This document shows, piece by piece, positions 28,700 through 37,156 of a DNA stretch of 64,000 nt. Position 1 is the stretch's first letter. The number at the start of each line of letters is the position of its first letter. The notes beneath the pieces are model-generated. The model did no database searches. It worked only from the letters and a program-made list of their open reading frames with translations, and was not told where the DNA came from. The DNA is from Staphylococcus carnosus (GTDB lineage Bacteria > Bacillota > Bacilli > Staphylococcales > Staphylococcaceae), in assembly GCF_900458435.1 (NCBI RefSeq), contig NZ_UHCT01000001.1:372001-436000 (forward strand), in the 5' to 3' direction. Made by a program: the position numbers and the translations under genes.

Positions 28700-29212
28700 A
28701 TGAAAGAAAGGATTATAGTTATTGGCAGCCCTGGTTCAGGGAAATCTACATTTGCCAAACAGTTAAGTCAGAAAATGAACATTCCAGCATTCCATTTAGA
28801 TAAACTTTTTTGGAAAAATGATAATGAAATGGTTGAACAAGAGGAATTTGTAAGACAAATTGAAAAAATAATTGCTGAAAATGAAACTTGGGTTATAGAT
28901 GGAAATTATAGGGGTTCTTTACCTTTACGGTTAGAAAAAGCAGATCTTGTTATTTGGTTAAAAGCACCACGTTGGAAATGTATTTTGAATGTCATTAAAC
29001 GTTACTTTAAATTATTGAAAAATGAGGATACTGGCGGCAATCCAAAATCACTGCGTTTTGAATTTTTAAAATACATATGGGATTTTCCAAAGAATCATTT
29101 TCCTTCAATCATGGAAGCTAAAGCACATTATTCTAATAGGGTCGAATGGATTGAATTAAATGGTTTTAAAGAAATCGCTCGTTTCATGAAAGAAAATAAA
29201 ATAAACCACTAA
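28700..29212 (+). CDS. P-loop kinase-like (topology modulation-type) protein
   Basis: A 170-residue P-loop NTPase of the adenylate-kinase-like group often annotated 'topology modulation protein'. Walker A is GSPGSGKST at residues ~9-17. DKLFWKNDNEMVEQEEF and WVIDGNYRGSLPLRLEKADLVIWL match this group. The ATG at 28700 is chosen for its GGGGGGAGA ribosome site; the longer frame from 28646 has none. It is a single gene and the substrate is unknown. Confidence 0.75.
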   Translation: MKERIIVIGSPGSGKSTFAKQLSQKMNIPAFHLDKLFWKNDNEMVEQEEFVRQIEKIIAENETWVIDGNYRGSLPLRLEKADLVIWLKAPRWKCILNVIKRYFKLLKNEDTGGNPKSLRFEFLKYIWDFPKNHFPSIMEAKAHYSNRVEWIELNGFKEIARFMKENKINH

Positions 29213-29266
29213 TCCATATAACCATTTGGAATAGTGGCGGTAATTAATAAAGTAGATTTGATGAGC

Positions 29267-30417
29267 TTAATGGTGATGAGATGCAATACCTGCACGTGTT
29301 GATTTGCGTTTGTTTGTATAATACATTAAGGCAATTGTTGAATTGACTACTGCAGATGAAATTATCAAGACATCATCATATCTAGCAAAAAGTAGACTCA
29401 AAATGTAACCAGTAATGATGATTATGAGAGACACAAATATGAGACGTATATTTTTATAATGATTATGGAAGTATGAAGTATTTAACCATAAACCTATAAA
29501 GAATAATAAAATACTTCCATACATAAAGTGTACTTCAAATAAGCGGTTGATTTTGTCGCTAGAGCTGAAGACAATTGCCGCATTAACACCACCTAAAGCA
29601 ATATTGATAATGAGATGTGCGTATGATAATTTGAATCCGACAGTACGGTGCCGATGATTAATGTAAAATTCTGTGACAGCCCAATAGGTTAAGAATAATC
29701 CGATTAAAATCATGAATTGAAAGATATAGAGATAATCGAACTTAGTAATATTGAAGATACTCGCAATCCCTACAAGCAACTCACCGAATACGATAATAGT
29801 TAATAAGGCATAACGTTCAACTAGATGCATCATATTGACAGGTGATTCTACAAGGTACTTTCTAAAAGGAATCCAGCCGACCGCCGCGATAAAAAGTCCG
29901 ATATTTCCAGGCACAAATCGATAAGTAGCGGGAGTAAGTAATCCGATAATTGAAAGCACCGCAACAATCAAAGTGACAAGTCCTGAAGTCATACATGTCA
30001 TCTTATCGCCTTTTGATTGTGTTTGCGGAATGTGTAACAAATACTGAAGGCTAATGCTGAAATAAAGTAATGACATACAGGTCATGAATGGAACGAAAGT
30101 TTTATTGAAATCCGGATAGAAACTATTAGATAGGAATATTAAGAGAAAGATATTTACTATTGTGAATGCGACATCTTTCGGCGAAAGTTCTCCGAAGCGG
30201 TTCGTGAATACGGTTTGATGTGTCCATAAAAGCCATAGGAACAAACTCATTAGAATATAGACAACGAATGTATCTAGAGAAAGTGTGCCATTTTTTCAGT
30301 ATGTAAAAGCACATGCGCAATTTTTTGTAAGGCATATACAAATATTAAATCATAAAATAGTTCATGGAAATTTGCGCGCTTATCTTGTAAATAACGAGGA
30401 ATAGGATTAGACGCCAT
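29267..30417 (-). pseudogene. ltrA: Low temperature requirement protein A (LtrA) family, frameshifted at an A6 run
   Basis: A membrane protein of the LtrA family with about 10 helices. The main frame (start 30250) lacks the conserved N-terminus, which is found upstream in another frame: the ATG at 30417 reads MASNPIPRYLQDKRANFHEL, then FYDLIFVYALQKIAHVLLHTEK before a stop. The frames meet at six A's on the minus strand (30291-30296): one added A continues as NGTLSLDTFVVYILMSLFLW, joining the two parts into one ~383-residue protein with the family's FYDLIFVYA motif. The function of LtrA proteins is poorly known. It may be a real inactivation, a variable tract or a base-calling error. Confidence 0.8.
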
Positions 30418-30571
30418 GTGTGTTCAGATCCTGTTGTAAGTTTGGCGACTTAGTTCTTTATTTCTGAAAGTCTCTTGTATTTTATTATGTATGACAGTGA
30501 AAGAAAAGAACTTTTATTGTGAAAATATTACGTATGAGAAAATTTGCGGAGAAAATCTATGGAATTATACA

Positions 30572-30602
30572 AAAAAGCGAGCCCCTTCAAAGAAGGGGCT
30601 CG
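30572..30602 (-). terminator. Terminator after fda (minus strand)
   Basis: CGAGCCCCTT (30578-30587)/AAGGGGCTCG (30593-30602), with a T-run on the minus strand. Confidence 0.92.
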
Positions 30603-30622
30603 TTATTATTTTAAAGCTTAGA

Positions 30623-31513
30623 TTAAGCTTTGTTTACTGAAGCATCGAAGATTGTATCGATAGCTTCTTGTAATTTTTCATTGAATTCTGCATCTGATTG
30701 TTGTGCGTTTAAGTCAGATACTAATGCACGTGAGAAGCTTGCGATTAAACCATCATTTTGTTTCAAGATTTTGTTTGCTTCGTCGCGGCTGTAACCACCA
30801 GATAATGCAACCACGCGGATTACTTGTGGATGTTCAATTAATTCGCTGTAAGCATTCACTTTAGTTGGAATAGTTAATTTCAACATTACATATTGATCTT
30901 TTTTCAAGTTATCTAATTCAGCTTTGATTGCTTCAGCTAAGTTAGCTTCGATAGCTTCTTTGTCTTTAGCATTGATGTTAACTTCAGGTTCGATAATTGG
31001 TACTAGACCAGCTGCAATGATTTCTTTTGCAACTTCAAATTGTTGTTTAACAACTTTTTCAATTGCTTCTTTATTATTTTCTAAGATGTTAGAACGCATT
31101 TTAGTACCGAAGATACCACGTTCGTTCGCACGATCTAATAATTTATCTAAGTCTGGAATAGGTTTCATTAATTGAACGCCGTCAGCTTCTTCAGCCAAAC
31201 CTTTGTCGACTTTCAAGAATGGAACGATACCTTTATCTGCTAAATATGAACCTGTGTATTTGCCCTCAACTTCACGGTCCATAGTTTGTTCGAATAGAAT
31301 CGCACCTAAGATTTTTTCTCCGTTAAATGCAGGTGAAGTAATGATACGAGTACGCATATCGTGTACAAGGTTGAACATTTCTTCATCGTTAGAGTATTCA
31401 TTTTCTTCAACGCCATAATCTTTTAGCGCTTTCGGAGTACTACCACCGCTTTGGTCCAATGCTGCGATAAATCCTTTACCATTTTTAATTTTGTCAAATT
31501 GTTCTTGGTTCAT
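30623..31513 (-). CDS. fda: Fructose-bisphosphate aldolase class I
   Basis: Class I aldolase, 296 residues, cleaving fructose 1,6-bisphosphate to DHAP and glyceraldehyde 3-phosphate through a lysine Schiff base; staphylococci use this metal-independent type. The N-terminus [25 protein letters not shown] is diagnostic; [11 protein letters not shown] and [13 protein letters not shown] carry the catalytic Glu and Lys, and [14 protein letters not shown] is the phosphate site. It is a single gene with its own promoter and terminator, matching the conserved staphylococcal fda. Confidence 0.95.
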   Translation of the reverse strand: MNQEQFDKIKNGKGFIAALDQSGGSTPKALKDYGVEENEYSNDEEMFNLVHDMRTRIITSPAFNGEKILGAILFEQTMDREVEGKYTGSYLADKGIVPFLKVDKGLAEEADGVQLMKPIPDLDKLLDRANERGIFGTKMRSNILENNKEAIEKVVKQQFEVAKEIIAAGLVPIIEPEVNINAKDKEAIEANLAEAIKAELDNLKKDQYVMLKLTIPTKVNAYSELIEHPQVIRVVALSGGYSRDEANKILKQNDGLIASFSRALVSDLNAQQSDAEFNEKLQEAIDTIFDASVNKA

Positions 31514-31560
31514 TTATTGACACTCCTCTTTCCGCATTTTGCTTTTCTCTTTCAATGTCT

Positions 31561-31589
31561 AGTATGGAAAAAAATAATTGATTTCGCAA
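31561..31589 (-). promoter_or_regulatory. Promoter of fda (minus strand)
   Basis: Read on the minus strand: TTGCGA (31589-31584), a 17-base spacer, CATACT (31566-31561), about 50 bases before the ATG. Confidence 0.55.
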
Positions 31590-31627
31590 ATACTTTACTT
31601 TAAAAAAATTAAAAAAAACGCTTACTC

Positions 31628-31656
31628 TTAAGAATTTGTCAAAAAGTCGTTATAAT
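31628..31656 (+). promoter_or_regulatory. Promoter of MOSC gene
   Basis: Perfect TATAAT at 31651-31656 with a weak TTAAGA -35 seventeen bases upstream; the start codon follows about 24 bases later. Confidence 0.45.
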
Positions 31657-31679
31657 AGCTTTGAGAGAGGGTGGAACAA

Positions 31680-32387
31680 GTGAGTCAAATCGAGCAATTA
31701 TTTAGAGGCGGCATTCAAAAAGTAGGTGATCCGAATGCTGAAAATCCTTTAGAACAAGAATGGTCGACAGCAGCGTTTAAAAATCCGACAGACCAAGCGG
31801 TTTTACTAACGAAAACAGGTTTAGTTGGTGATGATGTCGGGGAGAAAAAACATCATGGCGGACCAGAAAAAGCATTATTTGCTTATAGTAAATCGCATTA
31901 TGAAAAATGGACAGTAGAATATCCGGAAGTTCATTTTAAACCAGGGTTGAATGGAGAGAATGTTTCCGTAATTGATATGGATGAAACTTCTGTTTATATT
32001 GGTGACATCTATCAAATCGGAGGAGCGACTGTACAAGTTTCACAACCGCGCAGACCTTGTTGGAAGCCAGGGAGACGTGTGCGTTGGATTGAATGGGGAA
32101 GACGTATCCAAGAAACTGGAAGAACTGGATGGTATTTTCGTGTATTAAAGGAAGGACCTATTCAACAAAATGATATCTTTCGTTTAATAGAACGTCCATG
32201 TCCAGAATGGTCTATTGTTGAAATGAATGATGTGCTCTATCATCATAGTGATAATAAGGAAAAACTCCTTGATTTGTTGGAATGCGATTATACACCGATT
32301 TCATGGAAAGAAGAGCTTGAAAAATTAATAAATGGAGAAATAGTAGATCATACAAGACGTTTATATGGTCCGAATATTGCTGATTAA
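31680..32387 (+). CDS. MOSC domain protein (YiiM-like)
   Basis: A 235-residue MOSC-domain protein. The fold is linked to molybdenum-cofactor sulfur carriers and YiiM-type proteins that handle N-hydroxylated substrates. The conserved cysteine lies in SQPRRPCWKPGRR near residue 125, with KHHGGPEKALFAY and RTGWYFRVLKEG as flanking motifs. A C-terminal 3-alpha-like extension follows the domain. The start is either GTG 31671 or GTG 31680; the second gives better spacing from AGGGTGG. A single transcription unit. Confidence 0.8.
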   Translation: MSQIEQLFRGGIQKVGDPNAENPLEQEWSTAAFKNPTDQAVLLTKTGLVGDDVGEKKHHGGPEKALFAYSKSHYEKWTVEYPEVHFKPGLNGENVSVIDMDETSVYIGDIYQIGGATVQVSQPRRPCWKPGRRVRWIEWGRRIQETGRTGWYFRVLKEGPIQQNDIFRLIERPCPEWSIVEMNDVLYHHSDNKEKLLDLLECDYTPISWKEELEKLINGEIVDHTRRLYGPNIAD

Positions 32388-32398
32388 CCAATAAGAAA

Positions 32399-32420
32399 GA
32401 CTCACGCTTTGGCGTGAGTC
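32399..32420 (+). terminator. Terminator after MOSC gene
   Basis: Perfect 9-bp stem GACTCACGC/GCGTGAGTC with a TTTG loop. Confidence 0.8.
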
Positions 32421-32933
32421 ATTTCCTTTTTCAGAGACTTCTAATAACACACTCATGAGATTATCTGTAAAGAAGGGGTAGTAAATTTACGAATAATCTT
32501 CACATGAGTGCATCTACTAATATTTAACAAAGGGGTGAACAGGATACCTGTTATTTAGTGTGTTTCCAATTTCACATCTTCAATATGAATTAGGTTTTAT
32601 GTTATTTTTAATCATTTATGAAAATAGGTTAAACATTTAATTGCTGGAATGAGGAGGGTAAATCTCACTCAAGCAGTTTGTTTATTTAGTAGTATCAAGT
32701 CATATTACTACTTCTATAAGTTTTACTTGTTCTATAGGGCTGATAAGAATCAAGTAACAAAGAGAATTTGTTTTTACAGAGCACAGAATACAGTATAGGA
32801 GCTTCGGCTCTATTAAATTTTTATGATACACGAATATCTAGGGCAGTTTTTATTCGTATAACATGTTTTTAGTTACACATGGGTTTAAGTTATGACCTGA
32901 ATGATATAAATCATTAAACCGGTTACGCTTCGT
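32421..32933. other. 513-bp stretch without a clear gene, rich in inverted repeats; candidate ncRNA region
   Basis: Several symmetric elements are seen: CACTCATG (32450-32457) with CATGAGTG (32503-32510) plus inner GATTAT/ATAATC; AACAGG-N3-CCTGTT (32538-32552); TTACTTG (32723-32729) with CAAGTAA (32751-32757); and a GAGC-TTCG-GCTC hairpin (32799-32810) followed by a T-rich run, which resembles a terminator. A 49-codon ORF (32649-32798) ends against that hairpin but is Tyr/Phe-rich and unrecognisable. It could be a small RNA or remnants of a lost gene. Confidence 0.4.
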
Positions 32934-33191
32934 TTACACCATCCATGGTCTAGGCTTTTTATTATTTTTTTGTTGTAAAGGCAGTTTGTCTCTCTTCACA
33001 ACTTTAGGTTCTTTTCCTGACTCAATTTTCTTTTTTAACTTAGAATCGAGTTTATAGGTTTGAAAAGGGACAAAAACACGATTAGAAGTTGCTTTACAGT
33101 TCGGGCAAACTGCTGAGTCATGATTTTCGTTCATAGATTGATTCAACGTAAATTCTCCGTGACTGGGACATGCGTACGTGTAATTCGGCAT
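32934..33191 (-). CDS. FmdB-type zinc ribbon protein
   Basis: An 85-residue small protein whose N-terminus (PNYTYACPSHGEFTLNQSM ... CPNC) matches the FmdB/putative regulatory zinc-ribbon family, with His replacing the second Cys of the first knuckle. The C-terminal half is very basic (KVVKRDKLPLQQKNNKKPRP). Its ATG overlaps the formamidase stop by one base (TAATG), so it is translationally coupled. In methylotrophs fmdB lies beside the formamidase gene fmdA; the role is unproven. Confidence 0.78.
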   Translation of the reverse strand: MPNYTYACPSHGEFTLNQSMNENHDSAVCPNCKATSNRVFVPFQTYKLDSKLKKKIESGKEPKVVKRDKLPLQQKNNKKPRPWMV

Positions 33192-34384
33192 TACTCATCA
33201 GGCTCCAAACTTGGAACGATATCATCGTTGAAAATTTCACGCGGAATTGCGATTGTACAACATGCGTTAGGAACATCTACAATACCGGCAACTGTACCTT
33301 GAACAGGGGCAGTACCTAATAACATGTAAGCCTGTTCTCCGGTAAAGCCACGTGTTTTTAAAAATTCAATGGCATTTAAACAAGCATTTCGATACGCAGT
33401 GTTCGCATCTAAATATTGCTGTTCGCCACTGAATTCATCTACTGAGATACCTTCAAATACAATATAGTCTGTATAATTCGGCATCACAGGACCAGGTTTG
33501 AAAGTAGGGTTTTGTTTGTTTTGATATTTTTCCATGCCGTTTTTAATCACGTTGACACGTAAATCAATCCATCCAGGCATTTCTATGCCTCCACAAAATG
33601 TAATTTCACCATCACCTTGTGAAAAATGTAAATCTCCGACTGACAACTTGGCTCCATCCACAAAAACTGGGAAATAAATACGAGAACCTTTCGAAAGGTT
33701 TTTAATGTCGCAATTTCCGCCGTTTTCTCTAGGAGGAACGGTCCTAGCGCCTTCTTTAGCTACACGATCGAAATCTTTACCTTTTAATGAACCGAGCACT
33801 ACTGCATCTTCTTCAGGCAAGTTGGCTAAAACTGGTTCCCGATTCGGATCAGTAGCAACTAAAGCTTTTTCACGACGATTCCATTCATCTAGCATTTCTT
33901 GCGAAGGTGCGACACCGATTAATCCTGGGTGGATTAATCCCACGAATTCAACACCGGGTACATGACGGCTCGTCGCATAGATACCATTGAAATCCCAAAT
34001 TGATTTTTGGGCATTTGGATAATGGTCGACTAAGAAACTGCCACCGTTTGTTTTATCAAAAATACCATTGAATCCCCATTCACGTTCAGTAAAAGCGCCG
34101 ATATCTAAGATATCTACTACTAATAAATCTCCAGGTTCAACGCCGTTAACATGAACTGGACCGCTTAAAACATGTACACGATTCAAATTCACATATTTGA
34201 TGTCGCTTGGATCATCATTGTTTCCGACTTGTCCGTCAGTCCAATCTAAACATTCCATTCGGAAAGACTCTCCCGGGTCCACCGAAAACACGGCCGGAAT
34301 ATCCGGATGCCATCGATTGTGTCCAGGATGCGCTTGTTGATCCATTTTTTTATTTAAATCTACACTAAATAACTTCTTAGGCAT
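33191..34384 (-). CDS. fmdA: Acetamidase/formamidase
   Basis: A 397-residue amidohydrolase of the FmdA_AmdA family, releasing ammonia and formate (or acetate) from the short amide. Landmarks are PGHNRWHPDIPAVFSVDPGESFRMECLDW at the N-terminus, SGPVHVNGVEPGDLLVVDILDIG, and VGDLHFSQGDGEITFCGGIEM near residue 240. GGGGGTAGG precedes the ATG at 34384. It forms a two-gene unit with the zinc-ribbon gene. Formamide as substrate is inferred from the family. Confidence 0.9.
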   Translation of the reverse strand: MPKKLFSVDLNKKMDQQAHPGHNRWHPDIPAVFSVDPGESFRMECLDWTDGQVGNNDDPSDIKYVNLNRVHVLSGPVHVNGVEPGDLLVVDILDIGAFTEREWGFNGIFDKTNGGSFLVDHYPNAQKSIWDFNGIYATSRHVPGVEFVGLIHPGLIGVAPSQEMLDEWNRREKALVATDPNREPVLANLPEEDAVVLGSLKGKDFDRVAKEGARTVPPRENGGNCDIKNLSKGSRIYFPVFVDGAKLSVGDLHFSQGDGEITFCGGIEMPGWIDLRVNVIKNGMEKYQNKQNPTFKPGPVMPNYTDYIVFEGISVDEFSGEQQYLDANTAYRNACLNAIEFLKTRGFTGEQAYMLLGTAPVQGTVAGIVDVPNACCTIAIPREIFNDDIVPSLEPDE

Positions 34385-34576
34385 TTGCCTACCCCCTTGT
34401 TGAAATATCTTTATGACTGAAAAATTTCTGCCGTACTAGAAGTTTTATTCCTCGAAAAGCAACATATTAAACTAAATATTCAGAAATTTGTGTAAATAAT
34501 TTTGAGAATTTGTAAAAGTAGATAACGACAACAATGAAATCGATGTGGTAATAATAGAAGAAAGGAGAGATAATTT

Positions 34577-34930
34577 ATGAAAAAGTTTTTGAGATTTTTA
34601 ATTGCCGAATTATTTTCTGCAGCAGGTATTTTTCATTTCCTAAAACCAGAAGGTTTTACGCGAATCGTGCCGGAGTATTTACCGTTGCGTAAAACAGCAG
34701 TTTACGTAACAGGTATATTCGAAATTATTTTCGGGATACTTTTATTCTGGAAACGTCCATGCAAGTGGACTAAATGTGTTATCAATGCATTCTTGTTAGC
34801 TGTTTTTCCAGCTAATATCTATATGGCACGTAAAAAATTGCCGTTAGGTGATCAAGAAGTTCCGAAATGGGGGCTTTATGCAAGGTTACCCCTTCAATTT
34901 GTTTTAATGTGGTTCGTTAAAAAAGTATAA
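34577..34930 (+). CDS. DoxX family membrane protein
   Basis: A 117-residue membrane protein with four predicted helices. FSAAGIFHFLKPEGFTRIVPEYLP and the later RLPLQFVLMWFVKK are typical of small DoxX-like proteins. AGAAAGGAGAG provides the ribosome site. It is a single gene followed by two hairpins. Function unknown; relatives affect redox or surface properties. Confidence 0.78.
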   Translation: MKKFLRFLIAELFSAAGIFHFLKPEGFTRIVPEYLPLRKTAVYVTGIFEIIFGILLFWKRPCKWTKCVINAFLLAVFPANIYMARKKLPLGDQEVPKWGLYARLPLQFVLMWFVKKV

Positions 34931-34942
34931 ATAATATGAAAG

Positions 34943-34975
34943 CCTGATTCTCTAAATATACAGAATCAGGTTTTC
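34943..34975 (+). terminator. Terminator after DoxX gene
   Basis: CCTGATTCT (34943-34951)/AGAATCAGG (34962-34970), then TTTT. Confidence 0.85.
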
Positions 34976-35009
34976 ATTTAATATATCCTTTCAAAAAGAG
35001 GGATTTTTA

Positions 35010-35042
35010 AAAGTACGGACGTTAAATGGTCCGTACTTTTTT
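35010..35042 (+). terminator. Second hairpin terminator between doxX-like gene and mupG
   Basis: AAAGTACGGAC (35010-35020)/GTCCGTACTTT (35029-35039) with continuing T's. It insulates the MurNAc operon from read-through. Confidence 0.8.
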
Positions 35043-35093
35043 AAGTTTATACATGAAATTATATTTCGGAATATGCTATTAACAAAAATTATA

Positions 35094-35135
35094 TTGTAAT
35101 AAAATTTCAATTATGCAATAATGAAAGCGATTACA
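35094..35135 (+). promoter_or_regulatory. mupG operon promoter with perfect cre site
   Basis: TTGTAA (35094-35099), 17-base spacer, AATAAT (35117-35122). TGAAAGCGATTACA at 35122-35135 matches the CcpA consensus TGWAANCGNTNWCA at every position and overlaps the -10 end, so the operon should be repressed by glucose through CcpA. That is established for this consensus and inferred for this site. Confidence 0.85.
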
Positions 35136-35205
35136 AAAATGATAGTTAATTTTTTATGGGTAGAGTGTAGCGTAGAAATTATTCTTTAAATCAGAGGTGG
35201 CATAC

Positions 35206-36270
35206 ATGCAATTAGGATTTTCAGTTTATTTAGGAGAAGATTTTGACGAAACATATATTGAAGCAATGTTGAACAAAGGATTCCGCTATATTTTTACATC
35301 ATTGCAAATTCCAGAAGATGATCAAACTCAGTATTTAGAGCGTTTAAGACAACTCTCAATTTTAAATCAGTCACGAGCAAAAGTGATTGCTGATGTGAAT
35401 GGAAAAACTTTTGGACAACTTGGATTATCATTAGAAAATCCTTCTAGTATAAAGGATGCAGGAATAGATATTATTCGATTAGATGAAGCAATAGATATCA
35501 ATCAACTTGCAGATTATGTCGAAAATGGAAACCCTATCATGCTTAACGCGAGCACAGATGCATTTCCTATTTTACGCGAATTAAATGATAGAGGTATTTC
35601 TCAAGAAAATATTTACGTTGCACATAATTATTACCCGAGACCTAACACAGGTTTAGATACTGCCTTTTTCCAACATATTAATGAACGATTGAAAGGCGCA
35701 TATCCAGAATTACAAATCATGGCATTTGTGCCTGGAACAAAACTTCGTGGTCCGATTCATCGAGGATTACCGACATTAGAAGCGCATCGGTATCAACACC
35801 CTTTAGCTTCAGCGTATGACCTGGAACTCATGCTTACAGATGTTGTTTGTATAGGTGATTCCGGTATTAATGATTTTATGATGAGACAATTTTTCCATTA
35901 TGCAACTGAAAATACGGTGTGGTTGCGTACTAATTTAGACTCAGATAGTCCTTATTTACGAGGTTTTACAAATAAACCAGATGTTGCACGCGATGTGGTG
36001 CGTGCACAAGAGTCACGCAAAGAATTTAACGATGAAGTAGAGGCAAGAAATGCTGTGGAACGTCCGCAAGGCACAATTACATTAGACAACAATTTATATG
36101 GTCGCTATATGAATGAATTAGAAATCACAAGACGTGATTTACCTGCTGATGCTGCAGTAAATGTATTAGGTCATATTGAAGATGCAGATTTAGACTGTAT
36201 TAAGCTGATTCAATCAGGTACACCTTTTAAACTTTTTAATGAAAAAGGAGAAGAAGAAAATGGACATTAA
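35206..36270 (+). CDS. mupG: 6-phospho-N-acetylmuramidase MupG (DUF871)
   Basis: A 354-residue cytoplasmic glycosidase of the DUF871 family, which in S. aureus cleaves MurNAc-6P-GlcNAc taken up by MurP. The N-terminal TIM-barrel-like part opens LGFSVYLGEDFDETYIEAML and the barrel continues through AHNYYPRPNTGLD; the C-terminal ~110 residues form the cyclophilin-like part. The ATG at 35206 fits the AGAGGTGG site better than the GTG-started longer frame. First gene of mupG-murQ-murP-murR; its 3' end overlaps murQ by 11 bases. Confidence 0.9.
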   Translation: MQLGFSVYLGEDFDETYIEAMLNKGFRYIFTSLQIPEDDQTQYLERLRQLSILNQSRAKVIADVNGKTFGQLGLSLENPSSIKDAGIDIIRLDEAIDINQLADYVENGNPIMLNASTDAFPILRELNDRGISQENIYVAHNYYPRPNTGLDTAFFQHINERLKGAYPELQIMAFVPGTKLRGPIHRGLPTLEAHRYQHPLASAYDLELMLTDVVCIGDSGINDFMMRQFFHYATENTVWLRTNLDSDSPYLRGFTNKPDVARDVVRAQESRKEFNDEVEARNAVERPQGTITLDNNLYGRYMNELEITRRDLPADAAVNVLGHIEDADLDCIKLIQSGTPFKLFNEKGEEENGH

Positions 36271-37144
36271 AAAATTAATGACAGAACACCGTAATGAAAG
36301 GACGATGAACCTAGATGAATTAAGTACAGAAGATTTTGTGACTGTGATGAATGATGAAGATAGACTAGTGCCTGAAGCGATTGCTCATGAAAAGAAAGTA
36401 ATCGCAAACGTAATTGATACAGTTATAGAGGCTTTTAAAAATGGCGGTCGTCTTTTTTACATCGGCGCAGGTACAAGTGGACGTTTAGGTGTATTGGATG
36501 CCGCAGAATGTGTACCGACTTTCGGAGTATCTCGTGATATAGTTATCGGATTAATTGCAGGAGGATCTAAAGCAACGACTGAAGCTATTGAAGGAGCAGA
36601 AGATAACCTTAAACTTGCTGAAGCCGACCTTAAAGGACACTTACTGACTGAGAAAGATGTTGTTATTGGTTTAGCAGCCAGTGGCCGTACTCCCTATGTT
36701 ATCGGAGGATTGAAATACGCGAAAGCAGTAGGTGCCAAAACAGCTGCTTTAGCTTGTGTTAAAGATTCAGAAATCGGCGATGTCGCAGATATTGCAATTG
36801 AAATCGAAGTAGGTCCAGAAATTCTGACAGGTTCTACTCGCCTTAAATCAGGAACAGCACAGAAATTAGTTTTAAATATGATTTCTACAGGTGCGATGGT
36901 TGGTATTGGAAAAGTTTATGAAAATCTAATGGTTGATGTCAAACCCACAAACAATAAGTTGAAACAACGTGCTTTAAATATTATTTCAGAAATAGTAGAA
37001 GTACCGATAGAAAAGAGTGAACAACTTTTTCATGAAGCACGCGACAATGTAAAAACAGCAATTGTTATGGGTCTGCATAATATATCATATTCAGAAGCAA
37101 CAAAAAGATTGGAAAAGGCAGATGGTTTTATTCGAAACACCTAA
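36260..37144 (+). CDS. murQ: N-acetylmuramic acid 6-phosphate etherase
   Basis: A 294-residue SIS-domain lyase that removes the lactyl ether of MurNAc-6P, giving GlcNAc-6P and D-lactate. FYIGAGTSGRLGVLDAAECVPTFG near residue 60 is the diagnostic SIS/active-site block, and LKSGTAQKLVLNMISTGAM near 200 is the second family signature. The ATG at 36260 has AAGGAG 11 bases upstream; the longer frame from 36239 starts inside that site. It is translationally coupled to mupG and followed after 12 bases by murP. Confidence 0.95.
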   Translation: MDIKKLMTEHRNERTMNLDELSTEDFVTVMNDEDRLVPEAIAHEKKVIANVIDTVIEAFKNGGRLFYIGAGTSGRLGVLDAAECVPTFGVSRDIVIGLIAGGSKATTEAIEGAEDNLKLAEADLKGHLLTEKDVVIGLAASGRTPYVIGGLKYAKAVGAKTAALACVKDSEIGDVADIAIEIEVGPEILTGSTRLKSGTAQKLVLNMISTGAMVGIGKVYENLMVDVKPTNNKLKQRALNIISEIVEVPIEKSEQLFHEARDNVKTAIVMGLHNISYSEATKRLEKADGFIRNT

Positions 37145-37156
37145 GGAGCGTGAGAC

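Noticed and set aside
32649..32798. 49-codon ORF as a real gene
   Set aside because: Tyr/Phe-rich composition typical of AT-rich chance ORFs and a poorly placed ribosome site; kept only as a remark in the ncRNA candidate.
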